From: Stomoxys calcitrans | Lineage: Eukaryota > Arthropoda > Insecta > Diptera > Muscidae | Direction: 5' to 3' | NCBI RefSeq assembly: GCF_963082655.1 | Contig: NC_081552.1 | Location: forward strand, 121,365,458 to 121,429,457 | DNA: 64,000 nt | Part shown: piece after piece, positions 11,252-22,432 of the stretch | Layout: the number at the start of each line of letters is the position of its first letter | Position numbering within the stretch: position 1 is the stretch's first letter | Position numbers and translations under genes: made by a program | The notes under the pieces: generated by a model | Database searches by the model: none | Told to the model about the DNA's origin: nothing | The model's input: only the letters and a program-made list of their open reading frames with translations

Positions 11252-11284
<33 letters not shown>
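11068..11284 (+). other. LINE 3' UTR and poly(A) tail
   Basis: After the ORF2 stop comes an AT-rich 3' UTR with a T-run near 11154-11166, AATAAA at 11238-11243, then 31 A residues. A long uniform tail suggests recent insertion. Confidence 0.85.
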
Positions 11285-11287
<3 letters not shown>

Positions 11288-11385
11288 GATTTGGCTGAAA
11301 TTTCGAAAACTGATTGCTTTTATGACCTCCAAATTTCTTGTCAAGTATAGCCTCAAGTCAACAATTAAGGATTTAGTAAGTAGCG
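11285..11385 (+). repeat. Family B remnant, right half
   Basis: It resumes the B unit cut at 6698 with TCCGATTTGGCTGAAATTTC, then CAAGTATAGCCTCAAGTCAA, before identity is lost. Confidence 0.65.
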
Positions 11386-11515
11386 CGGAATTCCTTACTT
11401 AGAATTTTCTTTTTAGAGGTTACTTTATAGTTTTTAGAGCGCACAACGATTACTGGCGATTACTGGCTTAGATGTATATCTGCACCCTCTTTTCAACCTA
11501 ACCTAATCTAATAGC
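11386..11515 (+). repeat. Short retroelement tail remnant
   Basis: This ends in CAACCTAACCTAATCTAATA, a CCTAA-type tail like the one ending the LOA-type relic at 30308. It may be a 3' fragment of a related element. No body was recognised. Confidence 0.35.
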
Positions 11516-11861
11516 CTCAATTGGTTCATAACCATATATAGTTCCCATATAAGCCGATCTCCTGATTGCACTCTTTGAACCCCTAGAGGTCGTATAGACC
11601 AAGTGTGGTCTAAACCGGTTTAATACCTGATAACACTCCCATATGATCCGACCTCCCGATTTTACTTCCTTCCTCTAGAGAGCGAAAATATTATTCGATT
11701 TGGCTGAAATATTTCTCCTTATGATTTCTCCCCATGATTTCTCTAATAACCTCCAACATTCATGCCAAGTATGATATGAATCCGTCTCTACTGCTCCCAT
11801 ATAAACGGATCTCACGACATTTTTTTTCATATACCGGAAGCAATTCCTAACCAAATCTATT
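11516..11861 (+). repeat. Family B-like unit fragments
   Basis: Blocks CCCATATAAGCCGATCTCC, CCTAGAGGTCG and TTCGATTTGGCTGAAATATT match the B unit in plus orientation. No element end is visible. Confidence 0.55.
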
Positions 11862-13650
11862 ATATAAATGAAATTGTTGACCGTTGGTTGTTTTTTTGTT
11901 TGTTTAATAGTTTGTTTGTTTATTTGTTTGTCTGTTCCGTATAGACTCAAAAACGGCTGAACCGATTTTCATTAAAATTTCCACAGATGGTAGAGTTTGG
12001 GCCCCCGGTGGAAAAGGGAACTACATTTGTTGATATCCAAAGGGGAGACGGACCCTCCCCAATACCCCAATTTTCAAAAACGCCAGATCTCGGAGATGTG
12101 TGCATCAATTTAAGCGAAATTTTGTTGCCACTTAATGATACCGCAAAAACACGAAATATGGTAACCAAATGAAAGGTATTTAAAAGTAGAGACGAATTTC
12201 GCACGAAATTCCATTCTTAATTTTCGAAATTCCATTCTTCTTAATAAAGCCCCAAGAGGACATTTTTACCGCTTTGGGCAATATGGGTATCAAATGAATG
12301 GTATTTAAGAGTAGAGGAGCGCCACCGTAGCCCAAAGATTAGCATGTCCGCCTATGACGCTGAACGCCTGGGTTCGAATCCTGGCGAGACCATCAGAAAA
12401 AATTTTCAGCGGGGGGGGTTTTCCCTCCTAATGCTGGCAACATTTGTGAGGTAATATGTTAATATGCCATGTAAAACTTCTCTCCAAAGAGATGTCGCAC
12501 TGCGGCTCGCCGTTCGGACTCGGCTATAAAAAGGAGGCCCCTTATCACTGAGATTAAACTTGAATCGGACTGCACTCATTGATATGTGAGAAATTTGCCC
12601 CTGTTCCTTAGTGGAATGTTCATGGGCAAAAAATTTCAACGCTTTGAGCAATATGGGTATCAAATGAAAGGTATTTAAAAGTAGACTACAAATCTGACAA
12701 AAAAATTTTTGGTGTCTGAGGACCCTCCCCACCACCAAAACCCCCCAGATGGACAAATTTGGACAATATTAATACCAAATGAAAGCTATTTTAGAGAGAG
12801 ACAAAAATGTATTCCTCGGTGGCTGAGGCGCCTCCCTAGCACCCAAAATCATTCAAATATAAAATCATGATCGAATATAAACTTGAAAATGAGCTAAATC
12901 GGTTTATTTTTAAGTTCAGCTCCCATCTAAAATAGTCCATCGATTTAATTTTTTTATCTGTATCTGTTTCATGGCCAAGTGCTTCAGGGACACCTCACCT
13001 CATAAACTCCCCCTAAACCACACATATACACCCACTATAGCAATATGCAGCTCCAATGTGGTTTTTGAGAGTGGAGTATGAATCTGATATCCACTTTCAG
13101 TAAAGAGTTAGGCTACTCCAATCCACCACCGAAGCCAAGAGAATGATGTAGATCTAACATTCAAACTTTAATGGGGGGACCCTCCCCATACCCTATTTTC
13201 AAAAACGCCAGATTTTAGAGATGAGTGGGGCGATTTAAGCGAAGTTTAGTTTGTTTATAATAACTTAAATACAAAAATTTGTATCATTATATATGGTGGG
13301 ATATCTAGGGGGCCGCCCCACTTCCAAAGCCACTAGCCAAATGAAATATAAACCATTAATGACAATATGAGACTCAAGTGAAAGGTATTTGAGACCAGAG
13401 CACGAATCTGATATATGGGGATCCGCCTCACCCCCCTACCGGACATATTTGCCGACCATAGCAGTATAAGTCTCCAATGAAAGTTATTTGTTAGAAGAGC
13501 ACCATTATGATATCCACTTTGGCGTGAAATATCTAAAAGGCCGTAGCAGTACCCCCCAACACGACTTAATTCCTGAAGTGACCGTATAGGGCTCAGATAA
13601 AATAAGAGAGTGAAAGAAGGCGCGGCGGAGCGGGTCCAATCCAGCAAGTC
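11862..13650 (-). repeat. Family C element, inverted, with a SINE insertion
   Basis: On the plus strand it begins with a GTTTGTTT-rich run and AAAACGGCTGAACCGATTTT and ends GGCGCGGCGGAGCGGGTCC, i.e. a family C copy read backwards. A SINE lies at 12319-12632 between two C units. Its far end faces another C copy head to head at 13665. Confidence 0.75.
12319..12632 (+). mobile_element. tRNA-derived SINE, near complete
   Basis: It opens GCCACCGTAG with an A-box-like TAGCCCAAAGA at 12328 and a perfect B box GGTTCGAATCC at 12371-12381, 43 bp apart as in tRNA genes. These are the internal pol III promoter elements. A non-tRNA body follows (TCGCACTGCGGCTCGCCG, GGAGGCCCCTTATCACTGAG, then TGGAATGTTCATGGGC) and an A-run. 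Related copies lie at 61585 and, inverted, at 23043. The tandem-duplication breakpoint at 12524/12525 falls inside this copy. Confidence 0.85.
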
Positions 13651-13664
13651 TTCTTATATATAAA

Positions 13665-14335
13665 ACTAGCTGACCCATGCCCGCTCCGCTGCGCCTTCTT
13701 TTACTTTATATGGAACAAAAGTTTCCTTGGAATATATATTTTCGACAATTAAAGATCTTTTAGTGAAATACAATGCTACGAAAATAGTATATCGCTTGAC
13801 TAACTGTTTAACAATATAAGTGGCTTCATCTCAATCCCATATGATCTTTATTGGTCTACGAATTTAAGTTTGGATGTAAGGTGTACTCCATTCTTAAAAA
13901 ACTTCATATCAGCCCGATATTCTCATGATGTCTGATTTAGTGGTGTTTAAGGCCCCAGATACCTGGCCCTGAAAAAATATCAGCATCCTGCTCTCTTTCA
14001 AATACCATTTATTTAAACTCCATATTGCCATTGGCTTAAGAGAAGTTTACAGTATGAGGCGTCCCCAAACACATGGCTCCAAAATAGGTTATCAAATTCG
14101 TTTTCTAATCTCAAATACCTTTCATTTGAGCCACATATTGGAATGGTTGAAAATTTTTTCCCCTTTGGGGGTGTTTTGGGAAAGGGTTGATACCCTAAAT
14201 ACGTGGTCCTACATTTGGATATCAAATTCATATTCTACTCCCAAATACCTTTATTTGAGCCCCATATTGCTATGGTCACTAAAAAATTTCTGTTTGTGGG
14301 GTATTTTGGATATCAAATTAGGGTAACGGGGAGGG
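13665..14335 (+). repeat. Family C element, 3' truncated (unit 1)
   Basis: It starts ACTAGCTGACCCATGCCCG and runs through five or so ~130-bp units, then breaks into family A sequence at about 14336. The twin copy is 17997-18667. Confidence 0.8.
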
Positions 14336-14336
14336 A

Positions 14337-15018
14337 ACTATATCTTGATATAGCCCCCATATAGACCGATAGGCGATTTAGGGTCTTTGGCCCATAAAAG
14401 CCACATTTATTATCCGATTTGCTGAAATTTGGGACAGAGAGTTGTATTAGGCTCTTCGACATCCTTCGTCAATTTGGCCCAGATCGGTCCAGATTTGGAT
14501 GTAGCTGCCATATAGACCGATCCTCTGATTTAGGGTCATAAGCCCATAAAAGCCACATTTATTATCCGATTATAATGAAATTTAAGACAGTAAGTTGTGT
14601 TAGGCCCTTCGACATCCTTCATCAATTTGGTCCAGATCGGTCCAGATTTGGATATAGCTGCAATATAGACCGATCTCTCGATTTAAAGTTTTTTGCCCAT
14701 AAAAGGCAAATTTATTATCCGATGTCGCCGAAATTTGGGACAGTGAGTTATATTTGGCCCTTTGACATCTTTCTTCAATTTGGCTCCGATCGGTCCAGAT
14801 TTGGATATAGCTATCATATAGACCGATGCTCCGATTTAGGGTCTTAGGCCAACAAAAGCCACATTTATTTTCCGATTTCGCTGAAATTTGGGACAGTGAG
14901 TTGTCTTAGGCCCTTCGACTTCCTTCGTTAAATTGGCCCAGATCGGTTCAGATTTGGATATAGCTGCCATATAGACCGATCCTTCGATTTATGGTCTTAG
15001 GCCCACAAAAGCCATATT
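14337..15018 (+). repeat. Family A array, 5' truncated, plus orientation (unit 1)
   Basis: It begins at TATATCTTGATATAGCCCCC and has four to five ~153-bp A units. It ends at a short GAAATTGAAAATTGAAATTG spacer, beyond which family A continues on the opposite strand. The twin is 18669-19350. Confidence 0.75.
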
Positions 15019-15045
15019 GAAATTGAAAATTGAAATTGAAATCGA

Positions 15046-15445
15046 CGATGGATGTCGAAGGGCCTAACACAACTCACTGCCCCGAATTTCAACAAAATCG
15101 GATAATAAATGATGCTTTGATGAGCCTAAGACCCTAAATCGGCCGATCGGTCTATATGGGGGCTATATCAAGATATAGTCCGATATAGCCCATCTTCGAT
15201 TTTAACCTGCTTATGGACAAAAAAAGAAGCTGTGCAAAATTTCAGCTCAATGTCTCTATTTTTAAAGACTGTAGCGTGACTTCAACAGACAGATGGACAG
15301 ACGGACGGACATGTCTAGATCGTCTTAGATTTTTACGCTGATCAAGAATATGTATACGTTATAGGGTCGGAAATGGATATTTCGATGTGTTGCAAACGGA
15401 ATGACAAAATGAATATACCCCCATCCTTCGGTGGTGGGTACATAA
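15046..15445 (-). repeat. Family A 5' half, inverted (unit 1)
   Basis: Reading leftwards from 15445 it shows the A 5' end (TACCCACCACCGAAGGATGG), the leader, the GTCCG/GTCTG stretch and one unit. With 14337-15018 it forms a fold-back. The twin is 19378-19777. Confidence 0.75.
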
Positions 15446-15625
15446 TAAAAGATTCAATTTGTATTTGTTTGTTTGTTCCGTATGGACACAAAAACGGCTG
15501 AACCGATTACCTTGAAATTTCCACAGATTATGTAGCTTGGTCTGGAAGGAAACATAGGCTATATATTTTCTTGATATCGGGTGGGGGGGGGCGTTCCCAC
15601 CCCTTACCACAAAAGTACTACCCAA
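15446..15625 (-). repeat. Family C end fragment, inverted (unit 1)
   Basis: GTTTGTTTGTTCCGTATGG, then AAAACGGCTGAACCGATTAC and GGGTGGGGG runs are the reversed family C 3' end. A family A element joins it at 15626. The twin is 19778-19957. Confidence 0.6.
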
Positions 15626-16856
15626 CAAGTAAAAAGGCGTTAAGTTCGGCCGGGCCGAACTTTGGATACCCACCACCTCGGGTATATATGTGAACCACAT
15701 TTCATCAAAATCCAGTGAAAAATGCATACCTTATGCCCCATAGCAGCTCTATAGATATCATCCGACCCAACACAAGTCATTGTCCCAAATTTCGGCGACA
15801 TCGGACAATAAATGCGCTTTTTATGGGCCCAAAACCTTAAATCAGGAGATCGGTCTATATGGCAGCTTTATCCAAATCTGAACTGATCAGGGTCAAATAG
15901 AAGAAAAATGTCGAAGGGCCTAACACAACTCACTGTGCCAAATTTCATCCAAATCGGATAATAAATGTGGCTTTTATGGGCCTAAGACCCTAAATGGGAG
16001 GATCGGTATATATGGCAGCTATATCCAAATTTGAACCGATCTGGGCCAAATTGACGAAGAATGTTGAAGGGCCTAACACAACTCACTGTGCCAAATTTCA
16101 TCCAAATCGGATAATAAATGTGGCTTTTATGGGCCTAAGACCCTAAATCGGAGGATCGGTCTATATGGCAGTTATATCCAAATTTGGACCGATCTGGACC
16201 AAATTGACGAAGGATGTCGAAGGGCTTACCGCAACTCACTGCCCCAAATTTCAGCAAAATCGGATAATAAATGTGGCTTTTATGGGCCTAAGACCATAAA
16301 TCGGAGGATCGGTCTATATGGCAGCTATATCCAACTCTTTACCGATCTGGGCCAAATTGACGAAGGATGTCAAAGGGCCTAACACAACTCACTGTCCCAA
16401 ATTTCAGCAAAATCGGATAATAAATGTGGCTTTTATGGGCCTAAGACCCTAAATCGGAGGATCGGTCTATATGACAGCTATATCCAAATTTGGACCGATC
16501 TGGGCCAAATTGACGAAGGATGTCAAAGGGCCTAACACAACTCACTGTCCCAAATTTCAGCAAAATGGGATAATAAATGTGGCTTTTATTGGCCAAAGAC
16601 CCTAAGTCGGAGGATGGGTCTATATGGCAGCTATATCCAACTCTGGACCGATCTGGGCCAAATTGACGGAGGATGTCAAAGGGCCTAACACAACTCACTG
16701 TCCCAAATTTCAACAAAATCGGATAATAAATGTGGCTTTTATGGGCCTAAGACCCTAAATCGGGGGATCGGTCTATATGGGGGCTATATCAAGATATAGT
16801 CCGATATAGCCCATCTTCGAACTTAACCTGCTTATGGACAAAAAAAGAATCTGTGC
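15626..16856 (-). mobile_element. Family A element, inverted, 5' end cut by the duplication joint
   Basis: The 3' terminus is at 15626 (CAAGTAAAAAGG, the reverse of CCTTTTTACTTG). The palindrome GTTCGGCCGGGCCGAAC follows at 15644-15660, then TACCCACCACC, then seven core units at an exact 153-bp step (15851, 16004, 16157, 16310, 16463, 16616, 16769). The 5' leader is lost at 16856. Confidence 0.85.
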
Positions 16857-16963
16857 TATAAAAAGGAGGCCCCTTATCACTGAGATTAAACTTGAATCGG
16901 ACTGCACTCATTGATATGTGAGAAATTTGCCCCTGTTCCTTAGTGGAATGTTCATGGGCAAAA
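16857..16963 (+). repeat. 3' half of the SINE, duplicated
   Basis: This repeats the SINE body from TATAAAAAGG to GTTCATGGGC. The tRNA-like promoter half is absent, so this copy cannot carry its own pol III promoter. Confidence 0.85.
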
Positions 16964-17982
16964 AATTTCAACGCTTTGAGCAATATGGGTATCAAATGAA
17001 AGGTATTTAAAAGTAGACTACAAATCTGACAAAAAAATTTTTGGTGTCTGAGGACCCTCCCCACCACCAAAACCCCCCAGATGGACAAATTTGGACAATA
17101 TTAATACCAAATGAAAGCTATTTTAGAGAGAGACAAAAATGTATTCCTCGGTGGCTGAGGCGCCTCCCTAGCACCCAAAATCATTCAAATATAAAATCAT
17201 GATCGAATATAAACTTGAAAATGAGCTAAATCGGTTTATTTTTAAGTTCAGCTCCCATCTAAAATAGTCCATCGATTTAATTTTTTTATCTGTATCTGTT
17301 TCATGGCCAAGTGCTTCAGGGACACCTCACCTCATAAACTCCCCCTAAACCACACATATACACCCACTATAGCAATATGCAGCTCCAATGTGGTTTTTGA
17401 GAGTGGAGTATGAATCTGATATCCACTTTCAGTAAAGAGTTAGGCTACTCCAATCCACCACCGAAGCCAAGAGAATGATGTAGATCTAACATTCAAACTT
17501 TAATGGGGGGACCCTCCCCATACCCTATTTTCAAAAACGCCAGATTTTAGAGATGAGTGGGGCGATTTAAGCGAAGTTTAGTTTGTTTATAATAACTTAA
17601 ATACAAAAATTTGTATCATTATATATGGTGGGATATCTAGGGGGCCGCCCCACTTCCAAAGCCACTAGCCAAATGAAATATAAACCATTAATGACAATAT
17701 GAGACTCAAGTGAAAGGTATTTGAGACCAGAGCACGAATCTGATATATGGGGATCCGCCTCACCCCCCTACCGGACATATTTGCCGACCATAGCAGTATA
17801 AGTCTCCAATGAAAGTTATTTGTTAGAAGAGCACCATTATGATATCCACTTTGGCGTGAAATATCTAAAAGGCCGTAGCAGTACCCCCCAACACGACTTA
17901 ATTCCTGAAGTGACCGTATAGGGCTCAGATAAAATAAGAGAGTGAAAGAAGGCGCGGCGGAGCGGGTCCAGTCCAGCAAGTC
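16964..17982 (-). repeat. Family C element, inverted (unit 2)
   Basis: Near-identical twin of 12632-13650. Confidence 0.8.
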
Positions 17983-17996
17983 TTCTTATATATAAA

Positions 17997-18667
17997 ACTA
18001 GCTGACCCATGCCCGCTCCGCTGCGCCTTCTTTTACTTTATATGGAACAAAAGTTTCCTTGGAATATATATTTTCGACAATTAAAGATCTTTTAGTGAAA
18101 TACAATGCTACGAAAATAGTATATCGCTTGACTAACAGTTTAACAATATAAGTGCCTTTATCTCAATCCCATATGATCTTTATTGGTCTACGAATTTAAG
18201 TTTGGATGTAAGGTGTACTCCATTCTTAAAAAACTTCATATCAGCCCGATATTCTCATGATGTCTGATTTAGTGGTGTTTAAGGCCCCAGATACCTGGCC
18301 CTGAAAAAATATCAGCATCCTGCTCTCTTTCAAATACCATTTATTTAAACTCCATATTGCCATTGGCTTAAGAGAAGTTTACAGTATGAGGCGTCCCCAA
18401 ACACATGGCTCCAAAATAGGTTATCAAATTCGTTTTCTAATCTCAAATACCTTTCATTTGAGCCACATATTGGAATGGTTGAAAATTTTTTCCCCTTTGG
18501 GGGTGTTTTGGGAAAGGGTTGATACCCTAAATACGTGGTCCTACATTTGGATATCAAATTCATATTCTACTCCCAAATACCTTTATTTGAGCCCCATATT
18601 GCTATGGTCACTAAAAAATTTCTGTTTGTGGGGTATTTTGGATATCAAATTAGGGTAACGGGGAGGG
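17997..18667 (+). repeat. Family C element, 3' truncated (unit 2)
   Basis: Twin of 13665-14335, with the same break into family A. Confidence 0.8.
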
Positions 18668-18668
18668 A

Positions 18669-19350
18669 ACTATATCTTGATATAGCCCCCATATAGACCG
18701 ATAGGCGATTTAGGGTCTTTGGCCCATAAAAGCCACATTTATTATCCGATTTGCTGAAATTTGGGACAGAGAGTTGTATTAGGCTCTCCGACATCCTTCG
18801 TCAATTTGGCCCAGATCGGTCCAGATTTGGATGTAGCTGCCATATAGACCGATCCTCTGATTTAGGGTCATAAGCCCATAAAAGCCACATTTATTATCCG
18901 ATTATAATGAAATTTAAGACAGTAAGTTGTGTTAGGCCCTTCGACATCCTTCATCAATTTGGTCCAGATCGGTCCAGATTTGGATATAGCTGCAATATAG
19001 ACCGATCTCTCGATTTAAAGTTTTTTGCCCATAAAAGGCAAATTTATTATCCGATGTCGCCGAAATTTGGGACAGTGAGTTATATTTGGCCCTTTGACAT
19101 CTTTCTTCAATTTGGCTCCGATCGGTCCAGATTTGGATATAGCTATCATATAGACCGATGCTCCGATTTAGGGTCTTAGGCCAACAAAAGCCACATTTAT
19201 TATCCGATTTCGCTGAAATTTGGGACAGTGAGTTGTCTTAGGCCCTTCGACTTCCTTCGTTAAATTGGCCCAGATCGGTTCAGATTTGGATATAGCTGCC
19301 ATATAGACCGATCCTTCGATTTAGGGTCTTAGGCCCACAAAAGCCATATT
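18669..19350 (+). repeat. Family A array, 5' truncated (unit 2)
   Basis: Twin of 14337-15018. Single-base differences were noted, for example TTTATTATCCG here against TTTATTTTCCG. Confidence 0.75.
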
Positions 19351-19377
19351 GAAATTGAAAATTGAAATTGAAATCGA

Positions 19378-19777
19378 CGATGGATGTCGAAGGGCCTAAC
19401 ACAACTCACTGCCCCGAATTTCAACAAAATCGGATAATAAATGATGCTTTGATGAGCCTAAGACCCTAAATCGGCCGATCGGTCTATATGGGGGCTATAT
19501 CAAGATATAGTCCGATATAGCCCATCTTCGATTTTAACCTGCTTATGGACAAAAAAAGAAGCTGTGCAAAATTTCAGCTCAATGTCTCTATTTTTAAAGA
19601 CTGTAGCGTGACTTCAACAGACAGATGGACAGACGGACGGACATGTCTAGATCGTCTTAGATTTTTACGCTGATCAAGAATATGTATACGTTATAGGGTC
19701 GGAAATGGATATTTCGATGTGTTGCAAACGGAATGACAAAATGAATATACCCCCATCCTTCGGTGGTGGGTACATAA
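19378..19777 (-). repeat. Family A 5' half, inverted (unit 2)
   Basis: Twin of 15046-15445. Confidence 0.75.
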
Positions 19778-19957
19778 TAAAAGATTCAATTTGTATTTGT
19801 TTGTTTGTTCCGTATGGACACAAAAACGGCTGAACCGATTACCTTGAAATTTCCACAGATTATGTAGCTTGGTCTGGAAGGAAACATAGGCTATATATTT
19901 TCTTGATATCGGGTGGGGGGGGGCGTTCCCACCCCTTACCCCAAAAGTACTACCCAA
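19778..19957 (-). repeat. Family C end fragment, inverted (unit 2)
   Basis: Twin of 15446-15625. Confidence 0.6.
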
Positions 19958-21995
19958 CAAGTAAAAAGGCGTTAAGTTCGGCCGGGCCGAACTTTGGATA
20001 CCCACCACCTCGGGTATATATGTGAACCACATTTCATCAAAATCCAGTGAAAAATGCATACCTTATGCCCCATAGCAGCTCTATAGATATCATCCGACCC
20101 AACACAAGTCATTGTCCCAAATTTCGGCGACATCGGACAATAAATGCGCTTTTTATGGGCCCAAAACCTTAAATCAGGAGATCGGTCTATATGGCAGCTT
20201 TATCCAAATCTGAACTGATCAGGGTCAAATAGAAGAAAAATGTCGAAGGGCCTAAGGCAAATCACTGTCCTAAATTTCAGCAAAATCGGATAATAAATGT
20301 GGCTTTTATGGGCCTAAGACCATAAATGGGAGGATCGGTATATATGGCAGCTATATCCAAATTTGGACCGATCTGGGTTAAATTGACGAAGAATGTTGAA
20401 GGGCCTAACACAACTCACTGTGCCAAATTTCATCCAAATCGGATAATAAATGTGGCTTTTATGGGCCTAAGACCCTAAATCGGAGGATCGGTCTATATGG
20501 CAGCTATATCCAAATTTGAACCGATCTGGGCCAAATTGACGGAGGATGTCAAAAGGCCTAACACAACTCACTGTCCCAAATTTCAGCAAAATGGGATAAT
20601 AAATGTGGCTTTTATTGGCCAAAGACCCTAAGTCGGTGGATGGGTCTATATGGCAGCTATATCCAACTCTGGACCGATCTGGGCCAAATTGACGAAGGAT
20701 GTCAAAGGGCCTAACACAACTCACTGTCCCAAATTTCAGCAAAATCGGATAATAAATGTGGCTTTTATGGGCCTAAGACCATAAATCGGAGGATCGGTCT
20801 ATATGGCAGCTATATCCAAATTTGGACCGATCTGGGCCAAATTGACGAAGAATGTTGAAGGGCCTAACACAACTCACTGTGCCAAATTTCATCCAAATCG
20901 GATAATAAATGTGGCTTTTATGGGCCTAAGACCCTAAATGGGAGGATCGGTATATATGGCAGCTATATCCAAATTTGAACCGATCTGGGCCAAATTGACG
21001 AAGAATGTTGAAGGGCCTAACACAACTCACTGTGCTAAATTTCATCCAAATCGGATAATAAATGTGGCTTTTATGGGCCTAAGACCCTAAATCGGAGGAT
21101 CGGTCTATATGGCAGTTATATCCAAATTTGGACCGATCTGGACCAAATTGACGAAGGATGTCGAAGGGCTTACCGCAACTCACTGCCCCAAATTTCAGCA
21201 AAATCGGATAATAAATGTGGCTTTTATGGGCCTAAGACCATAAATCGGAGGATCGGTCTATATGGCAGCTATATCCAAATTTGGACCGATCTGGGCCAAA
21301 TTGACGAAGGATGTCAAAGGGCTTAACACAACTCACTGTCCCAAATTTCAGCAAAATCGGATAATAAATGTGGCTTTTATGGGCCTAAGACCCTAAATCG
21401 GAGGATCGGTCTATATGGCAGTTATATCCAAATTTGGACCGATCTGGGCCAAATTGACGGAGGATGTCAAAGGGCCTAACACAACTCACTGTCCCAAATT
21501 TCAGCAAAATGGGATAATAAATGTGGCTTTTATTGGCCAAAGACCCTAAGTCGGAGGATGGGTCTATATGGCAGCTATATCCAACTCTGGACCGATCTGG
21601 GCCAAATTGACGGAGGATGTCAAAGGGCCTAACACAACTCACTGTCCCAAATTTCAACAAAATCGGATAATAAATGTGGCTTTTATGGGCCTAAGACCCT
21701 AAATCGGGGGATCGGTCTATATGGGGGCTATATCAAGATATAGTCCGATATAGCCCATCTTCGAACTTAACCTGCTTATGGACAAAAAAAGAATCTGTGC
21801 AAAATTTCAGCTCAATATCTCAATTTTTAAAGACTGTAGCGTGATTTCAACAGACAGACGGAGAGACGGACAGACGGACGGACATGTCTAGATCGTCTTA
21901 GATTTTTACGCTGATCAAGAACATATATACTTTATAGGGTCGGAACGGAATGACAAAATGAATATACCCCCATCCTTCGGTGGTGGGTATAAAAA
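19958..21995 (-). mobile_element. Family A element, inverted, complete
   Basis: The 3' terminus is at 19958, with palindrome GTTCGGCCGGGCCGAAC and TACCCACCACC close by. There are eleven core registers at exactly 153 bp, then the leader with a GACGGACAGACGGACGG microsatellite at about 21856-21883. The 5' end, read on the plus strand, is GGTGGTGGGTATAAAAA at about 21980-21995. This is the longest A array in the window. Confidence 0.85.
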
Positions 21996-22432
21996 TAATT
22001 GGAAAGATCGGGACAATATGGGATTCAAATGAAAGGTATCCAAGAGTTTCATAATAAGAGTGGACTCCAAGTACCTGGGGGGCCGCCCCAGCCCCAAAAC
22101 CCCTTAAAATAGGGTTATTTGACAATCATGACAATATGGGACTCAAATGAAAGGTATTCGGTAGTAAATTACGAATATGGTCAGGAAGTAGGAATAGGCC
22201 TTATAATTAATTGATAAAGGAAGGGACGGACCCTCCACCGTTACCCCCAAAACGCCACCCAAAATCAAAAGTGGACCGATAAGGACAATATGGGTATCAA
22301 ATGAAATGTATGCGGGAGTAGATAACGAATCTGCCATACAAATTCACGTCAAAGTGTAGGGGGTCACCCCACCCCCACAAAAACGCCCAAAATGGGCACA
22401 TTAGCCGATCACGGATATATGGGTACAAACCA
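21996..22432 (-). repeat. Family C units, inverted fragment
   Basis: About three units marked by ACAATATGGGATTCAAATG and AAATGAAAGGTA blocks. Both family ends are absent. Confidence 0.65.

Larger units (their letters stand above)
6699..11284 (+). mobile_element. Full-length non-LTR retrotransposon (LINE)
   Basis: A 4.6-kb insertion holds a 131-bp 5' leader, two intact ORFs, a 217-bp 3' end with AATAAA at 11238-11243, and a 31-base poly(A) at 11254-11284. It splits a family B unit: left flank GGGCGCAATTGTCATCC, right flank TCCGATTTGGCTGAAATTTC. The short shared ATCC at both edges (6695-6698 and 11284-11287) is the likely target-site duplication, 3-4 bp because the A merges with the tail. The PHD-type ORF1, the apurinic-like endonuclease and the GVPQGSKLGP motif B point to the CR1-related group. 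That placement is inference. With both frames open this copy may be recent or competent. Confidence 0.9.
12525..16856 (+). repeat. Tandem duplication 1, unit 1 (4,332 bp)
   Basis: Sequence from 12525 repeats from 16857 at a constant 4,332-bp offset through about 15920/20250. I noticed about eight substitutions by eye. The unit runs from inside the SINE to inside an inverted family A array. The joint at 16856/16857 links CTGTGC of family A to TATAAAAAGG of the SINE; both parental sites share GC before the break, so it is a microhomology joint. Confidence 0.93.
16857..21800 (+). repeat. Tandem duplication 1, unit 2 (4,944 bp)
   Basis: This is the second copy of 12525-16856. It is 612 bp longer, exactly four 153-bp units, and the extra length lies in the family A array (20183-21713, eleven registers against seven). 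Beyond 21800 the A element continues into its normal 5' end, which shows that unit 2 keeps the ancestral right flank. Confidence 0.92.

Noticed and set aside
12319..12400. tRNA gene
   Set aside because: A and B boxes are present, but there is no acceptor-stem complement at the right distance and the sequence continues into a shared SINE body.
15851..16769. CRISPR-like regular array
   Set aside because: The repeats are contiguous 153-bp minisatellite units without spacers, inside a eukaryotic element.
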